DNA of 64,000 nt from positions 33,086-97,085 of the forward strand of contig JAIXMX010000004.1 of assembly GCA_020328155.1 (NCBI GenBank), read 5' to 3'. Origin of the DNA: Candidatus Endomicrobiellum agilis. Its GTDB lineage: Bacteria > Elusimicrobiota > Endomicrobiia > Endomicrobiales > Endomicrobiaceae. Within the stretch, counting starts at the first letter, position 1. Each line of letters begins with the position of its first letter. A model generated the notes under the pieces. That model was not told the origin of the DNA and searched no databases. It worked only from the letters and a program-made list of their open reading frames with translations. The position numbers and the translations under genes were made by a program. Below, piece by piece: positions 37,211 through 48,880 of this stretch.

Positions 37211-37230
37211 ACAATACTCTAAAGTATTGT
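37211..37230 (-). promoter_or_regulatory. Perfect inverted repeat upstream of leuA
   Basis: ACAATACT (37211-37218) and AGTATTGT (37223-37230) form a perfect 8-bp inverted repeat with spacer CTAA. It sits 59 bases before the leuA start and could be an operator or a leader hairpin. No T-box sequence or leucine-rich leader peptide was seen. Confidence 0.4.
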
Positions 37231-37947
37231 TTAATTTTAATAATCATTTTTATTTCACTTTTATACATATATAAATTGCGACCTTTAGCATTAGCTAATT
37301 ATACCGCGCCGCAAATTTCTTTTTTATATATTTTACATTAAGTTGTAGCGTTTTGCAATATACTCACTTATTAACCATTAATAATTTTACGGAATTATCG
37401 TTATATTTAGAGCTATTGTATTTATCGTTTAAAATTTATTCTTGTTTTTGATTTGCCAAAATTACAAATTATTTCTTACTATGACTTGCTATTTCATAAA
37501 TCACATTTCATCTTACTTATATTATACTGGAATTCTTCCTGTAATTTGATATACTAAGCAACTTATTTTATATCCCATTCGCCACACTTCATTTCCCAAT
37601 ACTTTATTTTCGCTTATCGCGTCTTCTACGTTGAGCGAGTGTCAATAAATTCTAGGGGTTGGGCGTCATCGTTTGTCCGTTTAGTGTGCTATGCCTGCCC
37701 GCCGTAGCGGGCAGGCTAGCAGTTACCTATAATATTCTTCGGTTTCTTTTCTTTGTGCGTCAAATTCTCCCTAAAATGGGAATTCGAACGGTTTCTCAAG
37801 CTTCAAACCTAAGGCATTTTTGAGTTTCTCTCTTTTTTAATTCTTATGATTATCAATCAAATATATGTCTTGCAAATCACTTAAAACCTTTTCAAAATTG
37901 GCAGCCATTATTATAACGTAAATCCGCCAAACCAGAATCTATGTACT
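37231..37947. other. AT-rich gap between leuA and queA
   Basis: No gene is recognised. The stretch is AT-rich, with a short hairpin TTAGC/GCTAA near 37286 and the strong GC-rich hairpin described separately at 37688-37720. Presumably it holds the leuA promoter and the end of the queA transcript. Confidence 0.5.
37688..37720. repeat. GC-rich perfect palindrome (REP-like hairpin)
   Basis: GCCTGCCCGC (37693-37702) and GCGGGCAGGC (37707-37716) form a perfect 10-bp stem with loop CGTA. GCTA (37688-37691) and TAGC (37717-37720) extend it past one bulged T. It stands out sharply from its AT-rich surroundings and looks like a repeated extragenic palindrome, although only one copy is in the window. 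Confidence 0.6.
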
Positions 37948-39021
37948 CTATAGAATAAGCATAGAATCTCCGTAGGAAAAAAATCTGTATTTTTCTTTTA
38001 CAGCTTCTTTGTAAGCTTTGAGCATAATTTCTCTTGAAGAAAAAGCGCTTGCCATTATAAGAGGCGTCGATTTAGGAAGATGAAGATTGGTGATTAAAGT
38101 ATTTATTATTTTAAATTTATATCCAGGATATATAAAAATTGAAGTTTCGCCAGAGATATCTTTTATGAAAAATTTGTCATTTTTTAGAAGACCAGATTTG
38201 CTTGCGGCAAATTCGAGCGCTCTTACCGAAGTAGTCCCCACTGCAACAATTTTTTTATTGTTATTTATCGCTGAATTTATAATTTTCGCATTTGTTTTGT
38301 CTATAATAAATTTTTCCGAAAGCATAATATGATTATTTAACTTTGCAGTGTTTATAGGTTTAAAAGTTCCCCATCCCACATAAAGAGTTAAAGTTGCGAT
38401 ATTTATGCCTTTTGCTTTTAGTGTTCCTAAAATATCTTCGGTAAAATGGAGACCTGCTGTAGGAGCTGCAATGGCGCCTAAAGTTTTGGCGTAAATTGTT
38501 TGATATCTTTGCTTGTCAAAATCTGACAGTTCCCATGCAAGCTTGCCTTTTCTATTTATATAAGGCGGTAGTGGCATAATGCCGTGTTTCTGCAGGAATT
38601 CTAAGATTCCAGACTTATTAAATTTAACTATAGTCTCACCTGTTTCTGTTTTTGACATTATTTCACATTCATAGCCATCTTCAAAATACACTTTTTTTCT
38701 GCTGCTAATAAAAGGTTTTATCAAAACTTTGTATTCCCCATCTTTTTGGCGCGGGTCAAGAAACAATATTTCCACTTTTCCGCCACCGCTTTTTTTACCG
38801 AAAAGTCTTGATGGTATAACTTTTGTTATATTAATTGTAAGACAATCGCCGGCGTTGAAATATTCAACAATGTCAGAAAATTTTCTATGATAAAATTTTT
38901 GTGTTCTTCTATTGACGACAAAAAGTCTTGAATCCTGCCTATTTTCAACTGGCTTTTGCGCGATTAACTCTTTTGGAATTTCATAGTCATAATTAGATAA
39001 AAAATTATCTGCATCTGTCAT
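37948..39021 (-). CDS. queA: S-adenosylmethionine:tRNA ribosyltransferase-isomerase
   Basis: QueA builds epoxyqueuosine on tRNA by transferring the ribosyl part of S-adenosylmethionine to preQ1-modified tRNA. The 357 residues include YEIPKELIAQKPVENRQDSRL, GKKSGGGKVEILFL, IMPLPPYI, the diagnostic GAIAAPTAGLHFT, TLYVGWGTFKPI and GTTSVRALE. It overlaps the spoIID-type gene by 4 bases (ATGA). Together with QueH in the same operon it gives the late steps of queuosine synthesis. Confidence 0.96.
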   Translation of the reverse strand: MTDADNFLSNYDYEIPKELIAQKPVENRQDSRLFVVNRRTQKFYHRKFSDIVEYFNAGDCLTINITKVIPSRLFGKKSGGGKVEILFLDPRQKDGEYKVLIKPFISSRKKVYFEDGYECEIMSKTETGETIVKFNKSGILEFLQKHGIMPLPPYINRKGKLAWELSDFDKQRYQTIYAKTLGAIAAPTAGLHFTEDILGTLKAKGINIATLTLYVGWGTFKPINTAKLNNHIMLSEKFIIDKTNAKIINSAINNNKKIVAVGTTSVRALEFAASKSGLLKNDKFFIKDISGETSIFIYPGYKFKIINTLITNLHLPKSTPLIMASAFSSREIMLKAYKEAVKEKYRFFSYGDSMLIL

Positions 39022-40148
39022 TTATAAACAACCTTTTCAATTTTTGTCTCGGGATAAAAGTGAACTAAAATCTGTTTATAAGTTTTACCTTTTTCCCCCA
39101 TACCCTTGGCACCCCATTGGCACAAACCTACTTTGTGTCCCCATCCTTTGCCTTTAAAGTGAAATTTGTTGCCATTTATTTTTATAGAATCAAAAGAGTG
39201 GCTTTTTATCTGCCATGCATCAACAGCGAGGCGAAATTGATAGGCATTAAGCGTAAGTTCACCTTCTGAATGTATTATTTTTAACTCTTTTGCGGAGCCT
39301 GCCGAAGTCTTCCCCTCGATTTTAATCTTTTTAATTTCCCCTATATTATTATCTGAAAGTTGTTTCCTTATGAAACTTTCGTCCAGTACTTTTTCCCAGT
39401 TTGTATATGGAGCTGCGGCGCAGTAGTCGCACTTTACTCCTTTTAAGTATGGAGGCGTATCTTGCCAATTCCATACATATTGCGGATCTTCTGTATGTCC
39501 GCCGCAATTTGCATGAAAAACAGTCTGCGCAAGTTCCCCGTTATAAGTTAAGACTTCGCATTGAGTTTCTAAAATTGCTTTATTGCATGGAGTGACTTCA
39601 ACACCTGCACCGCCGTAAACCTGACAATGAGTTGTAGAGCATATATCAAATCCTTGACTCGAATGCTTGTTTAAATTTATGATTGCGTATGTTCTGCTTA
39701 TTACGGCTTGGGCTTTTAATGCCTCTATATTCCAATCAACCGATGCTTCTTTAGGTAAAACACCTTTTATGTAATCTTCTAAAGTTAGGACATTGATAAT
39801 ATTTAATTTATTTCCTGATTTTTCTACTATTAGATATCCCCTGTAAGGTTTGGAATCAGCAAAAATGACGCCGTTTGAAGGTTCTATTTTTAGAGGTGGT
39901 GACAAAAACAGTTTTTCTACTTGAATACCTTTTTCAGAGCAATAAATGTCGGTGATGCCTTTAGTAAGTTTTAGTTTTTTGTTTGATGCGTCAGAGATAA
40001 AAAAATCTTTTGAACTTCCTGCCCTAAAAGAAGGAGTATCAAGTATTATGCCGACATTTATGTTTTCCTGTACATCCTCCGACGCATAGACGTTATAGCA
40101 ATAGCATAAGAAAAAGACAGCAAATATTAATAAAACTTTAATTTTCAT
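39018..40148 (-). CDS. SpoIID/LytB-domain secreted lytic transglycosylase-like protein
   Basis: The 376 residues begin with a signal peptide (KIKVLLIFAVFFLCYCYNVYA). The SpoIID domain follows: LTLEDYIKGVLPKEASVDW with the catalytic Glu, LKAQAVISRTYAIIN, CSTTHCQVYGG, FHANCGGHTED, and near the end GKGWGHKVGLCQWGAKGM. SpoIID-type enzymes cleave denuded glycan strands of peptidoglycan; homologues in non-sporulating bacteria act in cell-wall turnover or division. The protein is intact and cysteine-rich in the centre (CDYCAA). Cell-wall metabolism therefore remains, although murJ at 55.6-57.0 kb is broken. Confidence 0.9.
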   Translation of the reverse strand: MKIKVLLIFAVFFLCYCYNVYASEDVQENINVGIILDTPSFRAGSSKDFFISDASNKKLKLTKGITDIYCSEKGIQVEKLFLSPPLKIEPSNGVIFADSKPYRGYLIVEKSGNKLNIINVLTLEDYIKGVLPKEASVDWNIEALKAQAVISRTYAIINLNKHSSQGFDICSTTHCQVYGGAGVEVTPCNKAILETQCEVLTYNGELAQTVFHANCGGHTEDPQYVWNWQDTPPYLKGVKCDYCAAAPYTNWEKVLDESFIRKQLSDNNIGEIKKIKIEGKTSAGSAKELKIIHSEGELTLNAYQFRLAVDAWQIKSHSFDSIKINGNKFHFKGKGWGHKVGLCQWGAKGMGEKGKTYKQILVHFYPETKIEKVVYK

Positions 40149-40226
40149 TTTGATTCTATTAGTTTATCGAATAATAAAATCCTTAAAGCGTCCTGATTCT
40201 CTGGATTATTCGATTTTATAACTCTA

Positions 40227-40769
40227 TTATTGCGTAGTGTCTTCTTTAAGCTTCAATCTTTCGTTCAAAGATTTATTGCAACCGCAGTATTTCTGTACAT
40301 AATACCCTTTTTGCCTTAAAGAATTTTTACCTTCATAAAAACCTGTTCTAAAATCGCTGGACAAGAATTCTATTACGTATTTATCGGCAAAATTATCTGC
40401 GATTTGTTTTATTAAGTCTTGTTTTTGGTAGGGACTTGAGAGAAGTGAAGTGCAAAAAAAATCAAATTTATTTTGTTTTGCAAACGCTGCGGTTTTTTCT
40501 AGTCTCAATGTATAACAAAGATTACACTTTTCGGAACTTTTATTTTTCCAGTTGTTATAGTTGTAAAGAAAATCTTTTTCTTCATAGAGCAAAACGTTTA
40601 ATTCTTCCGCGTATTTAGTAACCGCATTTTTTCTGTTTCTATATTCTTGTTCGTCATAAATATTGGGATTGTACCAATAGAAGGAAATAGCGTATTCATC
40701 ACGGAGCATTTTTACTGCAGCTGCTGAACATAGAGCGCAGCAAATATGAAGTAAAACTTTCTTTTTCAC
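40227..40769 (-). CDS. queH: Epoxyqueuosine reductase QueH
   Basis: QueH reduces epoxyqueuosine to queuosine in tRNA and replaces the unrelated QueG. The 180 residues carry the iron-sulfur and metal cysteines expected for the family: HICCALCS near residue 10, [13 protein letters not shown] near 83, SPYQKQDLI, and YCGCNKS near 165. The start is GTG at 40769, overlapping the ruvB stop (GTGA). The partner enzyme QueA is two genes downstream. Confidence 0.9.
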   Translation of the reverse strand: MKKKVLLHICCALCSAAAVKMLRDEYAISFYWYNPNIYDEQEYRNRKNAVTKYAEELNVLLYEEKDFLYNYNNWKNKSSEKCNLCYTLRLEKTAAFAKQNKFDFFCTSLLSSPYQKQDLIKQIADNFADKYVIEFLSSDFRTGFYEGKNSLRQKGYYVQKYCGCNKSLNERLKLKEDTTQ

Positions 40770-41782
40770 TTTACAATATCTCTTTTTGGAAGTTCAAGAC
40801 CGACATGTTTATATCCAGTATCGGTAACAACTCTACCTCTTGGCGTTCTTGCTATAAAACCGGATTGTATAAGATATGGTTCATAAACATCTATTATAGT
40901 ATCTGGCTCCTCAGATATGACTGCTGCAATAGTGTCAATGCCTACAGGACCGCCGTCAAATTTCTCAATCAAAACGGTAAGAATAAGTCTGTCTATTTTA
41001 TCGAGTCCCGCACTGTCAACTTCCAAAGCATTAAGTGCTTCTTTTGCTATAGTGTGCGTAATTTTGCCTTCTCTTACTTCAGCAAAATCTCTTACTCTTT
41101 TTAGAAGTCTGTTTACTATTCTTGGCGTTCCCCTTGAGCGTCTTGCAATTTCTTTGCTCGCATCTTCGTCCACAACAATATTCATTACTGTGGCAGAACG
41201 GTTAACTATATGCTCAAGTTCTTTTGTACTGTAAAAATCCAGATGTTCTATGATGCCAAATCTGTCTCTCAAAGGACTTGATAAAAGTCCTGCCCTTGTT
41301 GTTGCGCCTATCAATGTAAAATGAGGAATAGACAGTTTAATTGTTTTTGCCGAAGGACCTTGTCCTATTATAATATTGAGTTTAAAATCTTCCATGACTG
41401 GATATAAAGATTCTTCAACAAGATGATTCATTCTGTGGATTTCGTCTATGAAAAAGATATCGCCCTCAGAAAGATTTGTAAGTATTGCCGCCAAGTCTCC
41501 GACTCTTTCTAAAACCGGTCCTGCCGTTATTCTTAAATTACCACCCATTTCTTTTGCAATTATATGCGAAAGAGTTGTTTTTCCTAGTCCGGGTGGAGCA
41601 TAAAGTAAGCAATGGTCTAGCGCCTCGTGTCTTTTTTTTGCAGCTTCTATAAAAACTTTAAGATTATTTTTGAGTTTGTCCTGACCTATAAAATCGTCAA
41701 GACTTTGCGGTCTTAGGATATTTTCTATTCCGTCTTCTTCAATAAGTTTTGAAGTTTCGACAATTCTTTCTGTTTCGTCCAT
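40766..41782 (-). CDS. ruvB: Holliday junction branch-migration ATPase RuvB
   Basis: RuvB is the hexameric motor that drives Holliday junction migration with RuvA. The 338 residues show [12 protein letters not shown], Walker [13 protein letters not shown], Walker [10 protein letters not shown], sensor 1 [18 protein letters not shown], and the winged-helix end RTPRGRVVT. Length is standard. In the operon it is separated from ruvA by a 2.2-kb restriction-modification gene. Confidence 0.98.
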   Translation of the reverse strand: MDETERIVETSKLIEEDGIENILRPQSLDDFIGQDKLKNNLKVFIEAAKKRHEALDHCLLYAPPGLGKTTLSHIIAKEMGGNLRITAGPVLERVGDLAAILTNLSEGDIFFIDEIHRMNHLVEESLYPVMEDFKLNIIIGQGPSAKTIKLSIPHFTLIGATTRAGLLSSPLRDRFGIIEHLDFYSTKELEHIVNRSATVMNIVVDEDASKEIARRSRGTPRIVNRLLKRVRDFAEVREGKITHTIAKEALNALEVDSAGLDKIDRLILTVLIEKFDGGPVGIDTIAAVISEEPDTIIDVYEPYLIQSGFIARTPRGRVVTDTGYKHVGLELPKRDIVK

Positions 41783-41827
41783 GATTTAACTCTTGAATAC
41801 TCTTATAAAGCATATTTATCGTATGTA

Positions 41828-44062
41828 TTAAAATCCGCCTAATGAAAGTTGTCCGTCTTGTTTAAGTTTCCAGCTGCTTTCGCCGACGCGTTGCCCGATG
41901 TCCTCAAGCACGTTTAAAATTGTCTGTTCTTCAGGTGTTATTCCATTTTTCAAAAGAGGTAATATATGAAACACTATCTCGTTAAAAGTCGGAGCTTTAT
42001 TTTCACTTTCCATTCTGCGCAAGTAACTGATTAAGTAATATCTAATGCGCAATTTAACATCAATATGCGTTTGAAACTTTGCATTTTCTTTTATGCTAAA
42101 AATTTTTGTTTGTTTGTCATGGTCAAAATTTTCACGAAGAAAAGGTGTAATATCTGAATATTCTTTCTTTAATAAATCAAGAAAACCAAGCTCCAACCCC
42201 TTAATAATTAACTCGTCGTTTATCTGCTCTAGAGTCGCTCCGTCATTTTTGGCAATTATTCCTTCTATAGTCTGCGTAATCATATCGGTTATATTCATAC
42301 CGCAATTTGCTTTCATTATTGTTTTCGGATTTTTTACCTTATGGAAATTTATAATCAACTGTCCTGATAAAACCGTGAAAGGATTTTGGCGTTTTTTAAA
42401 ACTTGTCTGTCCGTTTTTTTGAGAAACTGCCCCGACATATTCAAAACCGCAACTTTCAGCCGTATTGACTATCAAATGCCAAAATTCTGGATCCTTGTGG
42501 GCAAATACAAACGAAAGCCATCTGTCAAATTTTAATACTCTATACATTTCCATTATGCTTTGTGCTATGAGACTATTATAATCGTTTTTGCTTTTGTGGT
42601 GTTCACCGCCTTCTATTGCTTCTTGTTTATAGTCTTCTTCTGTTACGTCCAAGTCAAGCCAGGCATTCCACATTACAGATAGATCTAAATAAGGTATTTT
42701 TTTCCCATAAGGAGGATCAGTGTAGATGTAATCAACGCTTTCATTACCCAAAAAAGATAAGTCCGCCGCTGTTCCTTTTAAAATCTGGGCGTTTAAAATT
42801 GTCTTATCATTTATAAAATACTCTATTTCCTTTTTTGCTTCGCTCACTTTTTGATAGCGAAGATCAAAAAACTTAATAAAATCTATATTCTTAGGATCTG
42901 GAGCTATTCTATACCGATAATATCGGAATGCGGCACAATCACTTCCTCCTGTTTTTGAAGCATGATAAGTTAAGTTAATTCTTGTGACCATTCCTGAAAA
43001 CATCAACAACAATGAGTTCCTAATATTTTCATTTTTTTGTTTTTTGATTAATGACTTCAATAGCGCAAGTTGCGATATTTGTTTTTTGTTAAATAATTTA
43101 TCTACAGTATCGACGTCTGACCCTTTAGGAAGCGCGAGTTTTTTGGGACCTGGATATTTTTTCAAAATCTTTTGAATTTCTTCTTCTGTTTTTGGCTCTT
43201 TCCTAATATACTCATTTTTTACTTCTTCAAATGCCTGCGCTAATTCGAACTGTTTAACAGGTGCAAGTAATGACTTCACTAAAAAAACTGCCATAGGGTT
43301 TAAATCTATACTTACAGCTTTTCTCCCGTTCATTAAAGCTTCGATAGCAGTGACACCGCTGCCGCCAAAAGGATCAAGCACTAAATCGCTAGACTTACTG
43401 TAATTTTTGATGTATTCGGCTACTACATTCCAACTCTGTTTTGTAAAATATCCATGAACGCCGAAATGCCTTTTTGCAGCTCGTTTTTCTACCTTTATTT
43501 CTTCGAGCAGAGTTCTGTTGTTATAATCAAATTGATTTTTGTATTTTACAGCTGTTTCTCTTACTTCATAAACAAAACTTTTGCCATTTTGAAAACTTGA
43601 AGGAGATAATAAAGCTATTAGTTTTTCCAAATTTTCATCTATATCTTCAATTTTAAAATATAAAATAGGCTCATCTGTTGACAAAGTCCTGAAAAGTGAA
43701 AACTCTAAACCATTGCAAAGTGCAAAATAAATGCTTTTTATTTCAGGATGAAAAGCATAACTATAAGCTTGCTCTACATTATCACTATTTATAACTTTTT
43801 GATTTGGTGCTTTTGCTTCTAACACACATACAAAATTATCTTTTACTTTTAAAACATAGTCGGGTATAAGTTTTACGCTCCGTTTTTTACTTCCAACCTT
43901 TAGAAAAGGATGCTTCAAAGATTTACTGCGGATAATATTTTCTCGCTTATATCCAAGTCTTTCAAGAATAGGTAAAATTATAATTTCTTTGACACTGTCT
44001 TCTTTAAAGTCAGGATTAGAAATTTTATTTAAAGTGGAGCTAGAAAATAGTTTTTCTTTCAT
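41828..44062 (-). CDS. Single-chain nuclease-DNA methyltransferase (type IIG-like) inside the ruv operon
   Basis: The 744 residues carry, at the N-terminus, a type I HsdR-N-like PD-(D/E)xK nuclease domain with conserved Glu26, Asp68 (IPDYVL) and Glu82-Ala-Lys84 (LEAK). A DNA methyltransferase follows, with S-adenosylmethionine motif LDPFGGSG (229-236) and catalytic YTDPPYG (447-453), and a wide target-recognition-like region. A long helical C-terminus ends in GQLSLGGF. All catalytic residues are present and the gene is uninterrupted. No separate endonuclease or specificity gene is adjacent, so one chain may cut and modify, as type IIG enzymes do. A methylation-only role is the alternative. 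It lies between ruvA and ruvB on the same strand, clearly an insertion. Confidence 0.75.
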   Translation of the reverse strand: MKEKLFSSSTLNKISNPDFKEDSVKEIIILPILERLGYKRENIIRSKSLKHPFLKVGSKKRSVKLIPDYVLKVKDNFVCVLEAKAPNQKVINSDNVEQAYSYAFHPEIKSIYFALCNGLEFSLFRTLSTDEPILYFKIEDIDENLEKLIALLSPSSFQNGKSFVYEVRETAVKYKNQFDYNNRTLLEEIKVEKRAAKRHFGVHGYFTKQSWNVVAEYIKNYSKSSDLVLDPFGGSGVTAIEALMNGRKAVSIDLNPMAVFLVKSLLAPVKQFELAQAFEEVKNEYIRKEPKTEEEIQKILKKYPGPKKLALPKGSDVDTVDKLFNKKQISQLALLKSLIKKQKNENIRNSLLLMFSGMVTRINLTYHASKTGGSDCAAFRYYRYRIAPDPKNIDFIKFFDLRYQKVSEAKKEIEYFINDKTILNAQILKGTAADLSFLGNESVDYIYTDPPYGKKIPYLDLSVMWNAWLDLDVTEEDYKQEAIEGGEHHKSKNDYNSLIAQSIMEMYRVLKFDRWLSFVFAHKDPEFWHLIVNTAESCGFEYVGAVSQKNGQTSFKKRQNPFTVLSGQLIINFHKVKNPKTIMKANCGMNITDMITQTIEGIIAKNDGATLEQINDELIIKGLELGFLDLLKKEYSDITPFLRENFDHDKQTKIFSIKENAKFQTHIDVKLRIRYYLISYLRRMESENKAPTFNEIVFHILPLLKNGITPEEQTILNVLEDIGQRVGESSWKLKQDGQLSLGGF

Positions 44063-44128
44063 TGTATTCTTTTTTTTTTAAATAAAATCGGTTTGCAGCA
44101 ACAAGTTTTGAAAATGAGACAGTATAAA

Positions 44129-44743
44129 CTACAAATATTGCAAAGATTTTCTTATTAAGTCTTCAAGAGTAATATTTTCATTGTGTTCGCAAGCGTTGGT
44201 TACTGCAACTCTTGCCTGCTGCTCTCTATACCCTAAAGCTATAAGACCTGTTATGGCTTCTGAAATAGTTGTATTTTTAATTGCTTTTATGCTTATCCAT
44301 TTTTCTTCGCCTGAAATATTTACTGTAGATATTTTATCCTTTAAAGCGGCAATAAGCTTATCCGCTGTTTTTTTTGTAAAACCGAATATCTCGTTTAACA
44401 TTGCCGGATTTTTTGAAATTATTGCAGCTTTAAAATCCGCAAATGATTTTGAAATTTTATCGATATATTCCATGGCTTTTTTAGCGCCAGTTCCCGGAAC
44501 TTCGTCTTTTATAAGCAGATACATATCTCTTTCCTCTTTTGTTAAAAAGCCGTAAAGAGAAGTAATTCCGCCATACAGTCCTACGGCAGCCTCAACTATA
44601 TATATTTTTATTGGATTTCTAATTTCTGGAAGTTCTAGAAATGTGGAGAGCGGAACTGATATTGCGTAACCGATACCGTTGATTTCAACAGTTATGCCGT
44701 CTTTTGATTTTGAATCAAGAATTCCATGAAAATAATCTATCAT
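44129..44743 (-). CDS. ruvA: Holliday junction-binding protein RuvA
   Basis: RuvA forms a tetramer on four-way junctions and loads RuvB. The 204 residues have the OB-fold domain I (VEINGIGYAISVP, LYGFLTKEERDMYLLI). Domain II contains two helix-hairpin-helix motifs (VPGTGAKKAMEYI and IFGFTKKTADKLI). Domain III at the C-terminus (ITGLIALGYREQQARVAV) binds RuvB. The first hairpin is somewhat divergent (VPGTGAKKA rather than VxGIGPKxA), but the protein is full length. Confidence 0.94.
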   Translation of the reverse strand: MIDYFHGILDSKSKDGITVEINGIGYAISVPLSTFLELPEIRNPIKIYIVEAAVGLYGGITSLYGFLTKEERDMYLLIKDEVPGTGAKKAMEYIDKISKSFADFKAAIISKNPAMLNEIFGFTKKTADKLIAALKDKISTVNISGEEKWISIKAIKNTTISEAITGLIALGYREQQARVAVTNACEHNENITLEDLIRKSLQYL

Positions 44744-44820
44744 TATAAACCCTTGCTTTCGTTTTCATCTTAAAAAGAGCATAGTTTCTTGAGAGATGTA
44801 GTTTTACTCTTTAAAATCTT

Positions 44821-45324
44821 TTAACTTTTCACAATAGTAGAGGTATTGTTCCAACTCATAGTATTGACATGACATACTGCAATCGCAAGGGCGTCTGCGG
44901 CATCATCAGGTTTTGGTATTTCTTTAAGTCTTAAAAAGGTTTTTACTATATGCTGCATCTGATGTTTATCTGCTGATCCATATCCTGTTAATGCTATTTT
45001 GACGCGTTTTGGATTGTATTCAAACAAAGGTATTTTGTTCAATGATACGGTTAAAATAATTGCACCTCTTGCCTGTCCAACTGCCGTAACGCTTTTTGCT
45101 GCTTTCAAAAAAAATAGCTCTTCTATTGCGACAGCTTCAGGTTTATATTTATCTATGATAGACTGGAGTTCTGCATTGATATTTTGCAATCTTTGCATGA
45201 GCGATACCGACGGCATTGTTTTAATACAGCCGTACCGCACGGGATTAATTTTATCTCTGGAAAACGCTTCAAGGACACCCCATCCGGTAAGTGAAAGACC
45301 GGGGTCAATTCCAAGTACTATCAT
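44821..45324 (-). CDS. ruvC: Holliday junction resolvase RuvC
   Basis: RuvC cuts Holliday junctions symmetrically as a dimer. The 167 residues show all four acidic catalytic residues: Asp7 in LGIDPGLSLTGWG, Glu in AIEELFF (near 68), and the Asp pair in KPDDAADALAIAVCH near 138-141. It lies between yebC and ruvA, 77 bases before ruvA, in the usual yebC-ruvC-ruvA order. Confidence 0.96.
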   Translation of the reverse strand: MIVLGIDPGLSLTGWGVLEAFSRDKINPVRYGCIKTMPSVSLMQRLQNINAELQSIIDKYKPEAVAIEELFFLKAAKSVTAVGQARGAIILTVSLNKIPLFEYNPKRVKIALTGYGSADKHQMQHIVKTFLRLKEIPKPDDAADALAIAVCHVNTMSWNNTSTIVKS

Positions 45325-45341
45325 TGTATGTCAAAAAGTGC

Positions 45342-46097
45342 TTAAACACTCAATTTCTCCATCTCTTCGCTGGAAATATCAAAATTTGCATAGACATTTT
45401 TAACATCATCGTGTTCTTCCAATGCATCTATAAGTTTCAGCATACACTTTGCATCATCACCTGTAAGAATGATATGAGTCTGCGGAACCATTGTAACTTC
45501 AGCTGATACAACAGGTATATTTTTTTCTTTTAGAGCATTTTTTACAGTTTCTAAATCTTGAGAAAACGTAATAATTTCATATACATCGCTGCCGGTTTCA
45601 CTTTTAAAATCTTCTACCCCCGCATCTAAGGCTGTGTTCATCACGGTTTCCTCGTCTGCCGCAGATTTGTTGATGATTATGTAACCTTTTCTGCCAAACA
45701 TCCAGCCTACGCATCCGGTTTCTCCAAGATTTCCTTTGTGACTTGAGAGCATTTTTCTTATATCTGACGCTGTTCTATTTTTATTGTCAGTCGTTACTTC
45801 AACAATCAACGCTACTCCTGCAGGACCGTAACCCTCATAGACCATTTCTTCGTAAATGGCTCCGGGTATTTCGCCCGTGCCTCTTTGTATGGCTTTTTTT
45901 ATATTATCCTGAGGCATATTTGCTTCTTTAGCATCTTCTATGGCTTTTCTCAAACGGGCATTGTTTTCAACCTGCGCGCCGCTTTCTTTGGTTGCAACTA
46001 CAATTTCTCTGATAATTTTTGTAAAAACCTTGCCTTTTTTGGCGTCAGTTGCAGCCTTTTTGTGTTTAATACTCGCCCATTTATTATGACCTGACAT
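45342..46097 (-). CDS. yebC: YebC/PmpR family protein
   Basis: This 251-residue member of the conserved YebC family has three-domain alpha/beta structure and is linked to transcription regulation or translation of difficult motifs. Its start MSGHNKWASIKHKKAATDAK and the blocks EEMVYEGYGPAGVALIVEVTTDNKNRT, GWMFGRKG and LEEHDDVKNVYANFDI are diagnostic. It is the first gene of the ruv-que operon. Confidence 0.97.
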   Translation of the reverse strand: MSGHNKWASIKHKKAATDAKKGKVFTKIIREIVVATKESGAQVENNARLRKAIEDAKEANMPQDNIKKAIQRGTGEIPGAIYEEMVYEGYGPAGVALIVEVTTDNKNRTASDIRKMLSSHKGNLGETGCVGWMFGRKGYIIINKSAADEETVMNTALDAGVEDFKSETGSDVYEIITFSQDLETVKNALKEKNIPVVSAEVTMVPQTHIILTGDDAKCMLKLIDALEEHDDVKNVYANFDISSEEMEKLSV

Positions 46098-46171
46098 ACT
46101 TTAACTCCTCAAGCTTGTTCCTTATACCTTAACAAGTTTAACATAAAAACAGCAAAATTGCTTTTTTATAA

Positions 46172-46588
46172 TTATATTTTTTTCCGTTTAAGTCCTAACC
46201 TAGATTTTAACTCAACTGCTGATTTTTTCAACTGAGACTCAATAACGGATATATCAACAAATTCTTTTCTCTTATTTTTCATATCTTTTGCGAGATCTAT
46301 TGCCTGCTTTATTTTTTGTTTGCTTATTTCATCAGAGTGCGCCGCAAATTCGGCAACTACATTGACGTTGTTGTTGGTAATTTCTATAAAACCGCCGCTG
46401 ACAGCAATCTTTTTTATATCGCCTGAAGTTGCAATTGTTATTTCGCCGTTATTTAATTTTGTTATAAAATTTGTATGCCCGGACAGCACAGTAATCGTGC
46501 CTCTTGTCGTCGGGAAAGAAACCGATGTTGTTTCCCCTTTAAAAACAATTCCTTCCGGCGATAAAATTTCTATTTCAAACTTATTCAT
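46172..46588 (-). CDS. atpC: ATP synthase epsilon subunit
   Basis: This is a rotary stalk and regulatory subunit of F1. The 138 residues have the N-terminal beta-sandwich (FEIEILSPEGIVFKGE, FPTTRGTITVLSGHTNFIT, VSGGFIEITNNNVNVVAE) and the C-terminal helical hairpin that can inhibit hydrolysis. Last gene of the atp operon, 32 bases after atpD. Confidence 0.95.
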   Translation of the reverse strand: MNKFEIEILSPEGIVFKGETTSVSFPTTRGTITVLSGHTNFITKLNNGEITIATSGDIKKIAVSGGFIEITNNNVNVVAEFAAHSDEISKQKIKQAIDLAKDMKNKRKEFVDISVIESQLKKSAVELKSRLGLKRKKI

Positions 46589-46620
46589 ATTTTCCCGTTA
46601 AATTATTTGTTTCTTTTATT

Positions 46621-48854
<2,234 letters not shown>

Positions 48855-48880
<26 letters not shown>

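Noticed and set aside
37168..37640. T-box or leader peptide controlling leuA
   Set aside because: No T-box sequence, specifier region or leucine-rich short frame was seen.
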